Of a stretch of DNA of 64,000 nucleotides, positions 35,616-43,487 are shown piece after piece; position 1 is the first letter of the stretch, and every line of letters starts with the position of its first letter. A program made the position numbers and the translations under genes. The notes beneath the pieces are model-generated. The model was not told where the DNA came from. It saw nothing but the letters and a program-made list of their open reading frames with translations, and did not search any database. Location: contig PGYT01000001.1 in NCBI GenBank assembly GCA_002839805.1, positions 64,770 to 128,769 on the forward strand. Direction: 5' to 3'. This stretch comes from Ignavibacteriae bacterium HGW-Ignavibacteriae-2. GTDB taxonomy: Bacteria > Bacteroidota > Ignavibacteria > Ignavibacteriales > Melioribacteraceae.

Positions 35616-36707
35616 TTATTTTACTTTTAGTATAATTAAAGTTGAGTCATCATGCAGACTGGCGTCTCCCCTGTAATACACTAAATGTTTATGTACGATC
35701 TGTTTTAATTCCAAAGCTGATTTATCTGCGTTTTCAGTTATAACTTTTTTTAATCTTTGCAAACCGAATTGAACTTTATATTGATTCATAGTTTCGGTTA
35801 TACCATCAGTATACATAATTATTAAATCGTTTTTTGCCGGTGTAAACTCCTCAATTGCCAACGTTTTTTCAAATAGCCCCTTGTCATTCAATCCGATTCC
35901 TATACCTTTGGGATTTATTTCCGAAAAAGTTTTGTTTTCTGAATTATATAAAAGGATAGGATTATGTCCTGCGCTGCTAATTTGTATTTTGCCGTCGTTA
36001 GTAAGTTTTGCCAATTGTATAGTTAAAAAATATTCCTTACGTAATTTCTGTGAAAAATAATTTTTCAGGTTTATTAATATTTCAAGAATGTCATTATGGT
36101 TTTTTACAAGGAATTGGGTTATAGCCTGTACCCTCACCATATATAATGCCGCCGCCATTCCTTTACCTGAAATATCGCCTATCACAATATAATTTTCATT
36201 ATTGTCGTTATTGCTTTTAAGAAAATCAAAATAGTCTCCGCCAACCTCTTTGGCAGATTCGTATAGCGTTGCTATCTCGAATCCTTCAATATCAGGCGGT
36301 TCGTTGGGCATTAAATTATTTTGAATTTTTCGGGCCAAACTCATTTCGTCTTTAACAGTTAGTTTATCAGCGAGTTCAAAAGCCAAAAGGAAATTGATAA
36401 TAAGGAATGAGAGGATTAAATAACTGCCTGTATCGTTCATATAACCGACAATAAAGATAAGCAATGCAGCAATGTAAAATATCCGTCGGGCAGCCGTCAT
36501 TTTTAGTAAAAAAGCGTTAAAAAGACTGCGAATAAAAATTAAACTTCTTGTAAAACGATCTTTGTTAGGATCAACTTTTGGCATTTCATTTTTATAAAAT
36601 TCATATACTTCAGCGGATTCTTTTTTAATTAATCTTTCAATCTCATCCATCGTAAGATCGCTTGTATACAAATCGAATATTCTTTTAATAGGGTTTGAAT
36701 TAGGCAA
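35616..36707 (-). CDS. SpoIIE-type PP2C phosphatase, membrane-bound
   Basis: 363 residues. N-terminal helical cytoplasmic part (1-70), two close transmembrane helices (about 74-112), then an SpoIIE/RsbU PP2C phosphatase domain (about 125-360). Its metal-binding motifs are VGGDYFDF (D158), IGDISGKGMAAAL (D178), MYTDGITE and DDSTLIIL. It should dephosphorylate an anti-anti-sigma or other STAS partner and so oppose the RsbW-like kinase nearby. No GAF or PAS input domain is fused, so the membrane part or the N-terminal region is the likely sensor. Convergent with the Sel1 gene, with only 6 bases between the stops and no hairpin. Confidence 0.9.
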   Translation of the reverse strand: MPNSNPIKRIFDLYTSDLTMDEIERLIKKESAEVYEFYKNEMPKVDPNKDRFTRSLIFIRSLFNAFLLKMTAARRIFYIAALLIFIVGYMNDTGSYLILSFLIINFLLAFELADKLTVKDEMSLARKIQNNLMPNEPPDIEGFEIATLYESAKEVGGDYFDFLKSNNDNNENYIVIGDISGKGMAAALYMVRVQAITQFLVKNHNDILEILINLKNYFSQKLRKEYFLTIQLAKLTNDGKIQISSAGHNPILLYNSENKTFSEINPKGIGIGLNDKGLFEKTLAIEEFTPAKNDLIIMYTDGITETMNQYKVQFGLQRLKKVITENADKSALELKQIVHKHLVYYRGDASLHDDSTLIILKVK

Positions 36708-36909
36708 GTATTTTCCGGAATTGTTATTTAATTATTTCAACTGTTTTTTATTAAAAACCATAGAATTAGACGAATAAAAGATACTTATGTTTCTTTAATT
36801 ATTTTACAAAATTATTAATCCTATCCACCCAATTTTAAAAGTTCATTGATAATAAAAATAAAACCACTTAAATTCGACATAAGAATCCAATTTTCAGTCA
36901 GGAGTTAAT

Positions 36910-38367
36910 ATGAAAAACTTAGCATTTATTTTGTTAGTAATTATATTATCCTCTTACTCACAATATTCTCAAGTAGTGAGCGGTGAAACTCAGGAGTGTC
37001 TTGATTGTCATAGTTCGGTAACACCAGGCATTGTAGGGGATTGGCAGAGAAGTTTGCATTCAAAATCGACCATATATGAGGCCTTGAATAAAAATGAATT
37101 GGAGCGGCGGATTTCAATTGACACTTCGAGTGAGCTTGCGAGTTCTCAATCAACCATAGGCTGCTTCGAATGTCACTCCTTAAATACAATAGATCATAAG
37201 GACTCCTTCGAACATTTTGGCTATCAGATTAATGTTGTCGTTTCGCCTAATGATTGCAGAAAATGTCATCCCGTTGAAGTGGATGAATACAAAGTCAGCA
37301 AAAAAGCGAATGCTCACGACAATCTTTCAAAAAACAAGTTATTTACAACTCTTGTTAATACTATAACTTCCAACAAAACATACCAAAACGAAGAACTTAT
37401 TTTCCACGGACAGAATGATTTGGCATCCGGCGAGACCTGCTATGCTTGTCATGGAACTGTTATAGGAGTTAAAGGACTAACAAAAATTGAAACAGATTTT
37501 GGAGAAATTGAAGTTCCCGAATTAACAAATTGGCCGAATCAGGGAGTGGGAAGAATTAATCCGGACGGCAGCAATGGAGCCTGCACATCATGTCACCCTC
37601 GTCATTCTTTTTCATTGGAGGTTGCAAGAAAACCTTATACTTGCGCACAGTGTCATCTGGAACCGGATGTACCGGCATACAATGTTTACAAAGAGAGTAA
37701 GCATGGAAATATTTTTAGTTCAATAGAGAAAGAAATGAATTTTACTGCAGTACCTTGGAAAGTTGGCAAGGATATCACCGTTCCAACATGCGCCACTTGC
37801 CATAATTCTCTTTTAGTAAATAACGATGGGAACATAATAGCGGAAAGAACCCACGATTTCGGATCCAGATTATGGGTGAGAATTTTTGGACTGCCTTATT
37901 CTCATCCGCAACCAAAATCTGGAAAAACATACGAGATAAAAAACTCCGACGGATTACAATTGCCTGTTAATTTTATTGGCGAATTGTCAACTGATTATTT
38001 ATTAGACAAATTTGATCAAGCCGATAGAATGGACAAAATTACTTCGGTTTGCAAAACATGCCATGGCACAAGTTGGACTGAAAAACAAATTGCCAAAATT
38101 GAAAAAGTAAATGCCGACGCAGATGCGATGGTCCTTGCTTCAACAAAAATATTAGTGGAGGGGTGGAATAATGGCGTCGCGAACAATAACAATCCGTTCG
38201 ATGAAAATCTTGAATTTTTGTGGCAATCACAATGGCTATTTTATGCAAATTCAATCCGCTATTCGACCGCAATGATGGGACCTGATTATGCCGGATTTAA
38301 GAATGGTTGGTTTAATATGACACATAATTTACAGAAAATGAAGGAGCTGATAAAGAAGGAACAATAA
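36910..38367 (+). CDS. Octahaem hydroxylamine-oxidoreductase-like cytochrome c
   Basis: 485 residues with a signal peptide (AFILLVIILSSYS) and eight CxxCH motifs: CLDCH (30-34), CFECH, CRKCH, CYACH, CTSCH, CAQCH, CATCH, CKTCH. The middle segment CTSCHPRHSFSLEVARKP, then CAQCHLEPDVPAYNVYKESKHG, is the signature of the HAO-like octahaem family; a C-terminal MGPDYAGFKNGW follows. No CxxCK site, so it is not the NrfA/ONR type. Family members oxidise hydroxylamine or hydrazine, or in other lineages reduce nitrite; the decisive cross-linking tyrosine cannot be assigned without alignment. AGGAG stands 5 bases before ATG 36910. The Ccm haem-attachment genes start 188 bases downstream. Periplasmic. 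Confidence 0.88.
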   Translation: MKNLAFILLVIILSSYSQYSQVVSGETQECLDCHSSVTPGIVGDWQRSLHSKSTIYEALNKNELERRISIDTSSELASSQSTIGCFECHSLNTIDHKDSFEHFGYQINVVVSPNDCRKCHPVEVDEYKVSKKANAHDNLSKNKLFTTLVNTITSNKTYQNEELIFHGQNDLASGETCYACHGTVIGVKGLTKIETDFGEIEVPELTNWPNQGVGRINPDGSNGACTSCHPRHSFSLEVARKPYTCAQCHLEPDVPAYNVYKESKHGNIFSSIEKEMNFTAVPWKVGKDITVPTCATCHNSLLVNNDGNIIAERTHDFGSRLWVRIFGLPYSHPQPKSGKTYEIKNSDGLQLPVNFIGELSTDYLLDKFDQADRMDKITSVCKTCHGTSWTEKQIAKIEKVNADADAMVLASTKILVEGWNNGVANNNNPFDENLEFLWQSQWLFYANSIRYSTAMMGPDYAGFKNGWFNMTHNLQKMKELIKKEQ

Positions 38368-38554
38368 AACACAATATCGGTATAAATTCAATATTAATAA
38401 AAATAGCTAAATATTAGCATTACTTAGAAAGTGTGGATTTCTTGATAATAAGTCATTATGTCATTATATTATTTTATTCGATAAATCTTCTCTTTTTATC
38501 TTTATTTACCTATTTTTACCGAATTGTTTTAGATATAGAGAAAGTTGAAAATAC

Positions 38555-39262
38555 ATGAAATCAATATTGATAAAATTGCTTCTTTTTGCACTAATGTGCT
38601 TTGTTATAGTCGCCGGTATTTCTTTTCCAATAGTAGATAATCCGCAAGCCTGGAACGAATTTCCTTTGATACCTGGTTTGGGGCAGCTGGCAAAAATTAT
38701 ATTCTTCCATGTACCTACTGCCTGGTTGGCTGTATTAGCTTTTTTAATGGCAATGATTTATGGCATTCGCTACCTAAAAAACCATAATTTAGATGATGAC
38801 GCTAGATCTAATTCAGCTTTACAGCTAGGTTTTGTGTTTAGCATTTTAGCAACGGTTACTGGTTCTGTTTGGGCCAAATTTACATGGGGCGCTTTCTGGC
38901 ATTGGGATCCGCGTGAAACAAGTATATTTATACTATTACTTATTTACGGATCACTTTTCGCACTGCGTTCCGCAGTGGAAAACGAAGAGAAACGTGCAAA
39001 TCTTTCCGCGGTTTATTCAATATTAGCATTTCTTACAGTTCCGTTTTTTGTTTTTATTATGCCCAGAATTATGACGGGTCTGCATCCCGGATCTGCTAAT
39101 GATGATAACTTGGGTCCCGTTGTTGATTTTAAGATGAACAGTAATATGCAATTAGTTTTTTATATATCTTTATTTACTTTTACCATTCTCTATTTCTGGA
39201 TGTGGAAGATAAATTACAAATCGTTAATTATTCGCGACAAACTTAATAAACAGTTAATCTGA
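38555..39262 (+). CDS. ccmC: Cytochrome c biogenesis haem-export protein CcmC
   Basis: 235-residue membrane protein with six helices. The haem-handling tryptophan-rich motif WGAFWHWDPRETS and the flanking histidines FFHVPTAW and ITGLHPG-like (MTGLHPGSAN) are those of CcmC. It presents haem to CcmE at the outer face of the membrane. First of four ccm genes in order C, D, E, F. It ends 8 bases before the tiny ccmD-like gene. Confidence 0.93.
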   Translation: MKSILIKLLLFALMCFVIVAGISFPIVDNPQAWNEFPLIPGLGQLAKIIFFHVPTAWLAVLAFLMAMIYGIRYLKNHNLDDDARSNSALQLGFVFSILATVTGSVWAKFTWGAFWHWDPRETSIFILLLIYGSLFALRSAVENEEKRANLSAVYSILAFLTVPFFVFIMPRIMTGLHPGSANDDNLGPVVDFKMNSNMQLVFYISLFTFTILYFWMWKINYKSLIIRDKLNKQLI

Positions 39263-39270
39263 GGTAAACA

Positions 39271-39417
39271 TTGGAAGGATTGATCGGCTTTTTAGAATCT
39301 AATTCTATATATATTGTTCTGGCCATAGTGCTTATTGTATGGATAGGAATTTTTACTTTTTTATTTAATACTGACAAAAGATTAAAAAACATTGAAGAAG
39401 AAATAAAGGCAAAGTGA
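39271..39417 (+). CDS. ccmD: CcmD-like small membrane protein
   Basis: 48 codons, TTG start, with GAGG 6 bases upstream. It encodes EGLIGFLESNSIYIVLAIVL, then a hydrophobic helix and a charged tail ending NIEEEIKAK. A single helix with a short cytoplasmic charged tail, in this exact place between ccmC and ccmE, is the form of CcmD, which helps release haem-loaded CcmE. The stop lies 4 bases before ccmE. Too short for most gene finders. The identity rests on size, topology and position rather than on strong sequence motifs. Confidence 0.8.
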   Translation: MEGLIGFLESNSIYIVLAIVLIVWIGIFTFLFNTDKRLKNIEEEIKAK

Positions 39418-39421
39418 CATT

Positions 39422-39811
39422 ATGAATAACAAATATATATTCGGCGGCATTATAATAGTAGTTTTCTTCGGCATTATGGGATATCTTTTCACACAAACCA
39501 ATGTTGGCTACGAAGAGGACTTCGCAAAAATAAAACATTCCAGCAAAACCATTAAAGCTACTGGAAGCTGGGTGAAAGAAAAGAGCTACCAAATGGACAA
39601 CGAACAGAATATGTTCACCTTCTTTATGAAAGATTTCAATGGAACGGAATTGAAGGTAATGTATAAAGGCGCAATTCCAAATAACTTTGAATCTTCCACG
39701 AGTGTTGTTGTAACAGGAAAATACACCAACGGCGTATTTAGGGCATCGGATATATTGACTAAATGTCCTTCGAAATACGAATCTCAATACGAACAGCAGG
39801 CAAAATCATAA
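39422..39811 (+). CDS. ccmE: Haem chaperone CcmE, Cys-type
   Basis: 129 residues: N-terminal membrane anchor (about 5-23), then an OB-fold domain (about 40-112) with IKATGSWV, MKDFNGTELKVMYKG and VVTGKY. The haem-binding motif is CPSKY (C115, Y119), that is CxxxY in place of the HxxxY of proteobacterial CcmE. The Cys variant is known from archaea and some sulfate reducers and is thought to bind haem through the thiol. The protein carries haem from CcmC to CcmF. Tightly packed between ccmD-like and ccmF. Confidence 0.92.
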   Translation: MNNKYIFGGIIIVVFFGIMGYLFTQTNVGYEEDFAKIKHSSKTIKATGSWVKEKSYQMDNEQNMFTFFMKDFNGTELKVMYKGAIPNNFESSTSVVVTGKYTNGVFRASDILTKCPSKYESQYEQQAKS

Positions 39812-39832
39812 CTTCGCCCAAAGGAGAAAAAA

Positions 39833-42283
39833 ATGATAGGTAATATATTACTTACACTTGCCTTGCTGGCGAGTGTATTCACGGTAATTATGTATTTCCT
39901 AACCTATAAAGGTTATGGAAATACATTAAAGTTAGCGCGCATCGGTTATCACTCAATGGCTATATCTGTAATAGCCGCTTCGGCTATGTTGATGAATGCT
40001 ATTTTAACACATCAGTATCAGTATAAATATGTTTTCAACTACAGTAACGGCGACCTCCCTACCGGTTTATTAATGTCAACTTTTTACGCTGGTCAGGAAG
40101 GCAGTTTTCTGCTCTGGATATTATTTTCGGCCATTGTTGGACTTATTTTGCTGGAGTACACATCTAAGCGGGATGACCTTGAACCTCGCGTAATGATGAT
40201 TTTTTCTCTCGCAATAGGTTTCCTTTTAATGATGATCGCACCCGGTTTAAAGAGTCCATTTACTTTTATTTGGACCGAACCCCAATACATTGAAGCCGCG
40301 AAATTCAGCACACTTTACATTCAGGTGGCTGCTTCTGGTCAGTTAATAAACGCGGTTCCTTTTCTGCAAAATTTCTTATTTACCGATCCTGGTACAAATC
40401 AATCGTTAATTCAGGTGAATCAAGATTTGGTTGCTGCTTTAAACGCGAACGGAATTGCATTTAATAATTTTCTTATACAAGGCAAAGGACTTAATCCTCT
40501 CTTACAAAATTTCTGGATGCAGATACATCCTCCTATGCTGTTCATAGGATTTTCCATGTCGACTGTTCCATTCGCCTTCGCTTTTGCAGCTCTGCTTAAA
40601 AATGAATATAAAGATTGGGTGAAACAATCACTCCCTTGGGTTCTTTCAGGAATGATGATTTTAGGACTCGCAATTATGTTAGGCGGTTACTGGGCTTATG
40701 GAGTTCTTGGCTGGGGTGGTTACTGGGGATGGGATCCAGTGGAAAATTCCAGTCTCGTACCATGGATAATTGGAGTTGCGTCTATTCATACTCTGCTTGT
40801 ACAGAAAAAAACTCAAGATACAGGCGGGGCAGGCAGATATGTTAAAACGAACTTAATTCTGGCCATTATGACTTATGTGCTAGTAATATACAGCACATTT
40901 TTAACACGTAGTGGAATTTTGGGAGACGCTTCCGTACACTCTTTTGTTGATCCCGGAATGATGGTTTATCTGTTTCTCGTGATGTTTATTTCAACGTTTA
41001 CGATATTAGGATTTGGCGCCATTGCATTCAGATGGAAATATCTTGAAAAAACTTTTACTTCCGAAGATCATGTTATGAGCCGCGAATTAGCTCTATTTAC
41101 GGGTTCTGTTGCACTTATAGCTTCGGCGATTATTGTACTCGCCGGTACTTCAGCCCCAATATTCGGCAGTTCGGTGGACCTATCATTTTATAATGAATTG
41201 AATCTGCCTATCGCAATAATAATAGGATTGTTAAACGGTTTTAGTCTGATACTAAAATGGAAATCGAATGACAATAAGGACATTCTTAAGAATTCGAAAT
41301 TGTCGCTTGGAATTTCCTTGATAGCAACAATCGCAATAGTTCTACTCGGCAGTGTTTATAATATAATGCTTATCTTACTTACTTTTTCGAGCGCATTCGC
41401 ACTTGCTGTAAATATTGAAATTGCCATTAAAGTATTTAAAACTAAAAAATTGAGTCTTGGCGCTTATATTGCCCATGCGGGTATTGCATTCTTCTTGTTA
41501 GGTGTAATTGCAACAGGCGGATTTACATCCGATGAGCAAGCTCAGTTAGTAAAAGGGGAAACTAAAACTGTTTTGGGATACGATCTTACATTTCAGGGTT
41601 ATACTCCAACACCGGACGGTAAATATAAATTTAATATAGCGGTTACATCAGGTAATTCGTCATCTGTTATAGCTCCGGTTATGTACGTCGCAGAATTTAA
41701 CAACAGCTTAATGCGCGAACCTGATATCTGGAATAAATTGACACAAGATTTTTATGTTTCGCCACTCTCTTATGATGACGGTAGAGCTGCTGAAAGTAAT
41801 TCTTCCACCGCGTCAGGACAGCAATTTTTAGTTAAAAAGGGGGAAACTATTCAATATGCCGGTAAAAGAATTACATTCGAAAGCTTTAACTTTCCGTCCG
41901 ATGCCATGGCCTCAATGCAGGATGGAAAAGACTTCTTTATTGGAGCCAAAATTAAAGTTGAGGCTTTAGGAAAAGTGTTTGAGGTTGAACCCAAATTAAT
42001 TTCAAGTAATGGTGAACGGTCTTACGAAAATGCCGAAGTATCTGAAATAGATTTAAAAATTAACCTCACCAATCTTGACGCCAGCGGATCTATTAATATT
42101 GTACTGAGTTCTTTATCGGAAAATGTCAATAGCGCAGATACTGGAAGTAAGATGCCTAAGGAAGTATTATCTATAGAAGCAAGCGTTAAACCTTTTATAA
42201 ATCTTGTTTGGGCAGGAGTTCTTATTATGGTCCTCGGTTTTATAATTTCTGTTGTAAAAAGAACAAAAGAGTCAAAATCCTAA
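39833..42283 (+). CDS. ccmF: Cytochrome c haem lyase subunit CcmF
   Basis: 816-residue polytopic membrane protein. Family marks: the tryptophan-rich WGGYWGWDPVENSSLVPW (about 294-311), the IHPPMLFIG segment (231-239) and several conserved histidines, with a large periplasmic domain near the C-terminus (about 590-785). It attaches haem from CcmE to apocytochromes. Between the early helices and IHPPM there is a longer loop than usual (about 145-220). AAGGAG stands 6 bases before ATG 39833. Last gene of the ccm run; a strong terminator follows. CcmA, CcmB, CcmG and CcmH must be elsewhere if they are present. Confidence 0.93.
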   Translation: MIGNILLTLALLASVFTVIMYFLTYKGYGNTLKLARIGYHSMAISVIAASAMLMNAILTHQYQYKYVFNYSNGDLPTGLLMSTFYAGQEGSFLLWILFSAIVGLILLEYTSKRDDLEPRVMMIFSLAIGFLLMMIAPGLKSPFTFIWTEPQYIEAAKFSTLYIQVAASGQLINAVPFLQNFLFTDPGTNQSLIQVNQDLVAALNANGIAFNNFLIQGKGLNPLLQNFWMQIHPPMLFIGFSMSTVPFAFAFAALLKNEYKDWVKQSLPWVLSGMMILGLAIMLGGYWAYGVLGWGGYWGWDPVENSSLVPWIIGVASIHTLLVQKKTQDTGGAGRYVKTNLILAIMTYVLVIYSTFLTRSGILGDASVHSFVDPGMMVYLFLVMFISTFTILGFGAIAFRWKYLEKTFTSEDHVMSRELALFTGSVALIASAIIVLAGTSAPIFGSSVDLSFYNELNLPIAIIIGLLNGFSLILKWKSNDNKDILKNSKLSLGISLIATIAIVLLGSVYNIMLILLTFSSAFALAVNIEIAIKVFKTKKLSLGAYIAHAGIAFFLLGVIATGGFTSDEQAQLVKGETKTVLGYDLTFQGYTPTPDGKYKFNIAVTSGNSSSVIAPVMYVAEFNNSLMREPDIWNKLTQDFYVSPLSYDDGRAAESNSSTASGQQFLVKKGETIQYAGKRITFESFNFPSDAMASMQDGKDFFIGAKIKVEALGKVFEVEPKLISSNGERSYENAEVSEIDLKINLTNLDASGSINIVLSSLSENVNSADTGSKMPKEVLSIEASVKPFINLVWAGVLIMVLGFIISVVKRTKESKS

Positions 42284-42311
42284 TAATATTATATACTAGA
42301 TTTTTAAAACT

Positions 42312-42347
42312 AAAAGCCGTTTATTTAATTAAACGGCTTTTTTTTAT
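42312..42347 (+). terminator. Strong rho-independent terminator
   Basis: Perfect 12-bp stem AAAAGCCGTTTA (42312-42323) with TAAACGGCTTTT (42330-42341), 6-base loop, then a T run. Ends the HAO/ccm transcript. Confidence 0.9.
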
Positions 42348-42445
42348 AAATGAACTTTCTTCCCCTCTTTTTTTGTTTTGCATATATATACTTTACTCCT
42401 CTTCTATTCTGAATAACAAATAACCAAACTAAATACGGGGACATT

Positions 42446-43150
42446 ATGAAAAAACTTTTTCCATATTTATTTATGACGATGTTAATATTCTCTTTTTCTA
42501 TTTTAATTAGCCGGAGTTTCCGAGTTACACAGTTGCCAAATGGCAACGTAGGCAGTTGTGCAAATTGCCACATAAACGAAGGCGGCGGCGGAACTCGCAA
42601 TACATTTGGGAAAACTGTTGAATCTTCTTTTCTCTCTTCACCTGGCAGTTCCGGCAACGTTGTATGGGGTCCGGATTTAGCGGCTATTGATTCAGACGGC
42701 GACGGATTTACAAACGGTGAAGAACTGCAGGATCCTAATGGAACTTGGATACAAGGACAACCTGCTCCTGGCAACGCAAATTTAGTTACCAATCCGGGAA
42801 ACGCCAACAGTAAACCGGATCCAACTTCAGTTTTTGAAAACAGTGTAATTCCGGGTCAATTTGTTCTATTAAATAATTACCCAAATCCGTTTAACCCATC
42901 TACAAATATTATTTTCAATATAGCAGAGGTCAGTAGAGTTAAAATAGAAATTTATAATTTACTCGGACAAAATGTAAAAGTACTTGTGAATAAAATTTTT
43001 GCTCCCGGGACATTCACTGAAACCTGGTCCGCCTTAGATAATTCGGGAAATAAAGTTAATTCCGGGATATATATTTACAGAATGACCGCAGTTACCGAAC
43101 TTACTGGAAAAATATTTTCGGATTCAAAAAGAATGGTATTAGTTAAATAA
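42446..43150 (+). CDS. Secreted haem c protein with calcium loop and T9SS sorting domain
   Basis: 234 residues. Signal peptide/anchor (about 5-24), one haem c site SCANCH (C38, C41, H42), a dockerin-like calcium loop DSDGDGFTNGEE (82-93), and a type A type IX sorting domain (about 140-234) beginning NNYPNPFNPSTN and ending SKRMVLVK. The haem plus calcium-loop pair resembles small extracellular cytochrome modules; together with the sorting domain it predicts a haem protein placed on the cell surface or released. GGGGA lies 5 bases before ATG 42446. It follows the ccm genes directly, but after a terminator, so it has its own promoter. Confidence 0.8.
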   Translation: MKKLFPYLFMTMLIFSFSILISRSFRVTQLPNGNVGSCANCHINEGGGGTRNTFGKTVESSFLSSPGSSGNVVWGPDLAAIDSDGDGFTNGEELQDPNGTWIQGQPAPGNANLVTNPGNANSKPDPTSVFENSVIPGQFVLLNNYPNPFNPSTNIIFNIAEVSRVKIEIYNLLGQNVKVLVNKIFAPGTFTETWSALDNSGNKVNSGIYIYRMTAVTELTGKIFSDSKRMVLVK

Positions 43151-43155
43151 ACAAA

Positions 43156-43194
43156 AGCTGACACCAAAATTGTATACCAACTTTTGTGTCAGCT
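43156..43194 (+). terminator. Rho-independent terminator
   Basis: Stem AGCTGACAC (43156-43164) with GTGTCAGCT (43186-43194), lengthened by an AAAA/TTTT stretch after a one-base bulge, then TATTTTAT. Ends the haem/T9SS gene. Confidence 0.75.
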
Positions 43195-43487
43195 ATTTTA
43201 TCTTAGCTATATGTTTTTCTAGAACCAAAATTGATTATCAATCAATTTTAATATAAGCCTCTGTATAATTTGTAACGGTAAAACCATCCCGGCTAATCTA
43301 CATTGTCTGTTTCTTTTTACCTTTGGCAGGATTCAATACATGATCTATCATATCATCAACGATTTAATTTTGCATAAAATGATAAATAAATGCGGTTTAT
43401 AAATACTATTATTTTTTAAGCCAGTCTAAATTTTGTATTTTTGCTCTATAATATTTCATCTGAAAATAAAACCTAACGGAGATAATC
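43195..43487. other. Intergenic stretch before the aminopeptidase gene
   Basis: Holds a 10-bp perfect inverted repeat (AAAATTGATT at 43227-43236 with AATCAATTTT at 43240-43249) and, on the minus strand, a weak protein-like frame broken by two stops (43238-43375). A possible promoter for the next gene lies at its right end. Nothing firm was found. Confidence 0.35.
43436..43443 (+). promoter_or_regulatory. Putative Bacteroidetes-type -7 element
   Basis: TATTTTTG fits TAnnTTTG, 44 bases before the start codon of the Xaa-Pro aminopeptidase gene. No well-placed -33 box. Confidence 0.3.

Noticed and set aside
42325-42807. 160-codon minus-strand frame over the haem/T9SS gene
   Set aside because: Lies opposite a gene with clear signal peptide, haem motif and sorting domain, and runs through a strong terminator; a shadow frame.
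43238-43375. Minus-strand frame with protein-like pieces (VDDMIDHVLNPAKGKKKQ and SRDGFTVTNYTEAYIK) broken by TAA and TAG
   Set aside because: The pieces are only about 20 codons each, too short to separate a decayed gene from chance, and no family was recognised.
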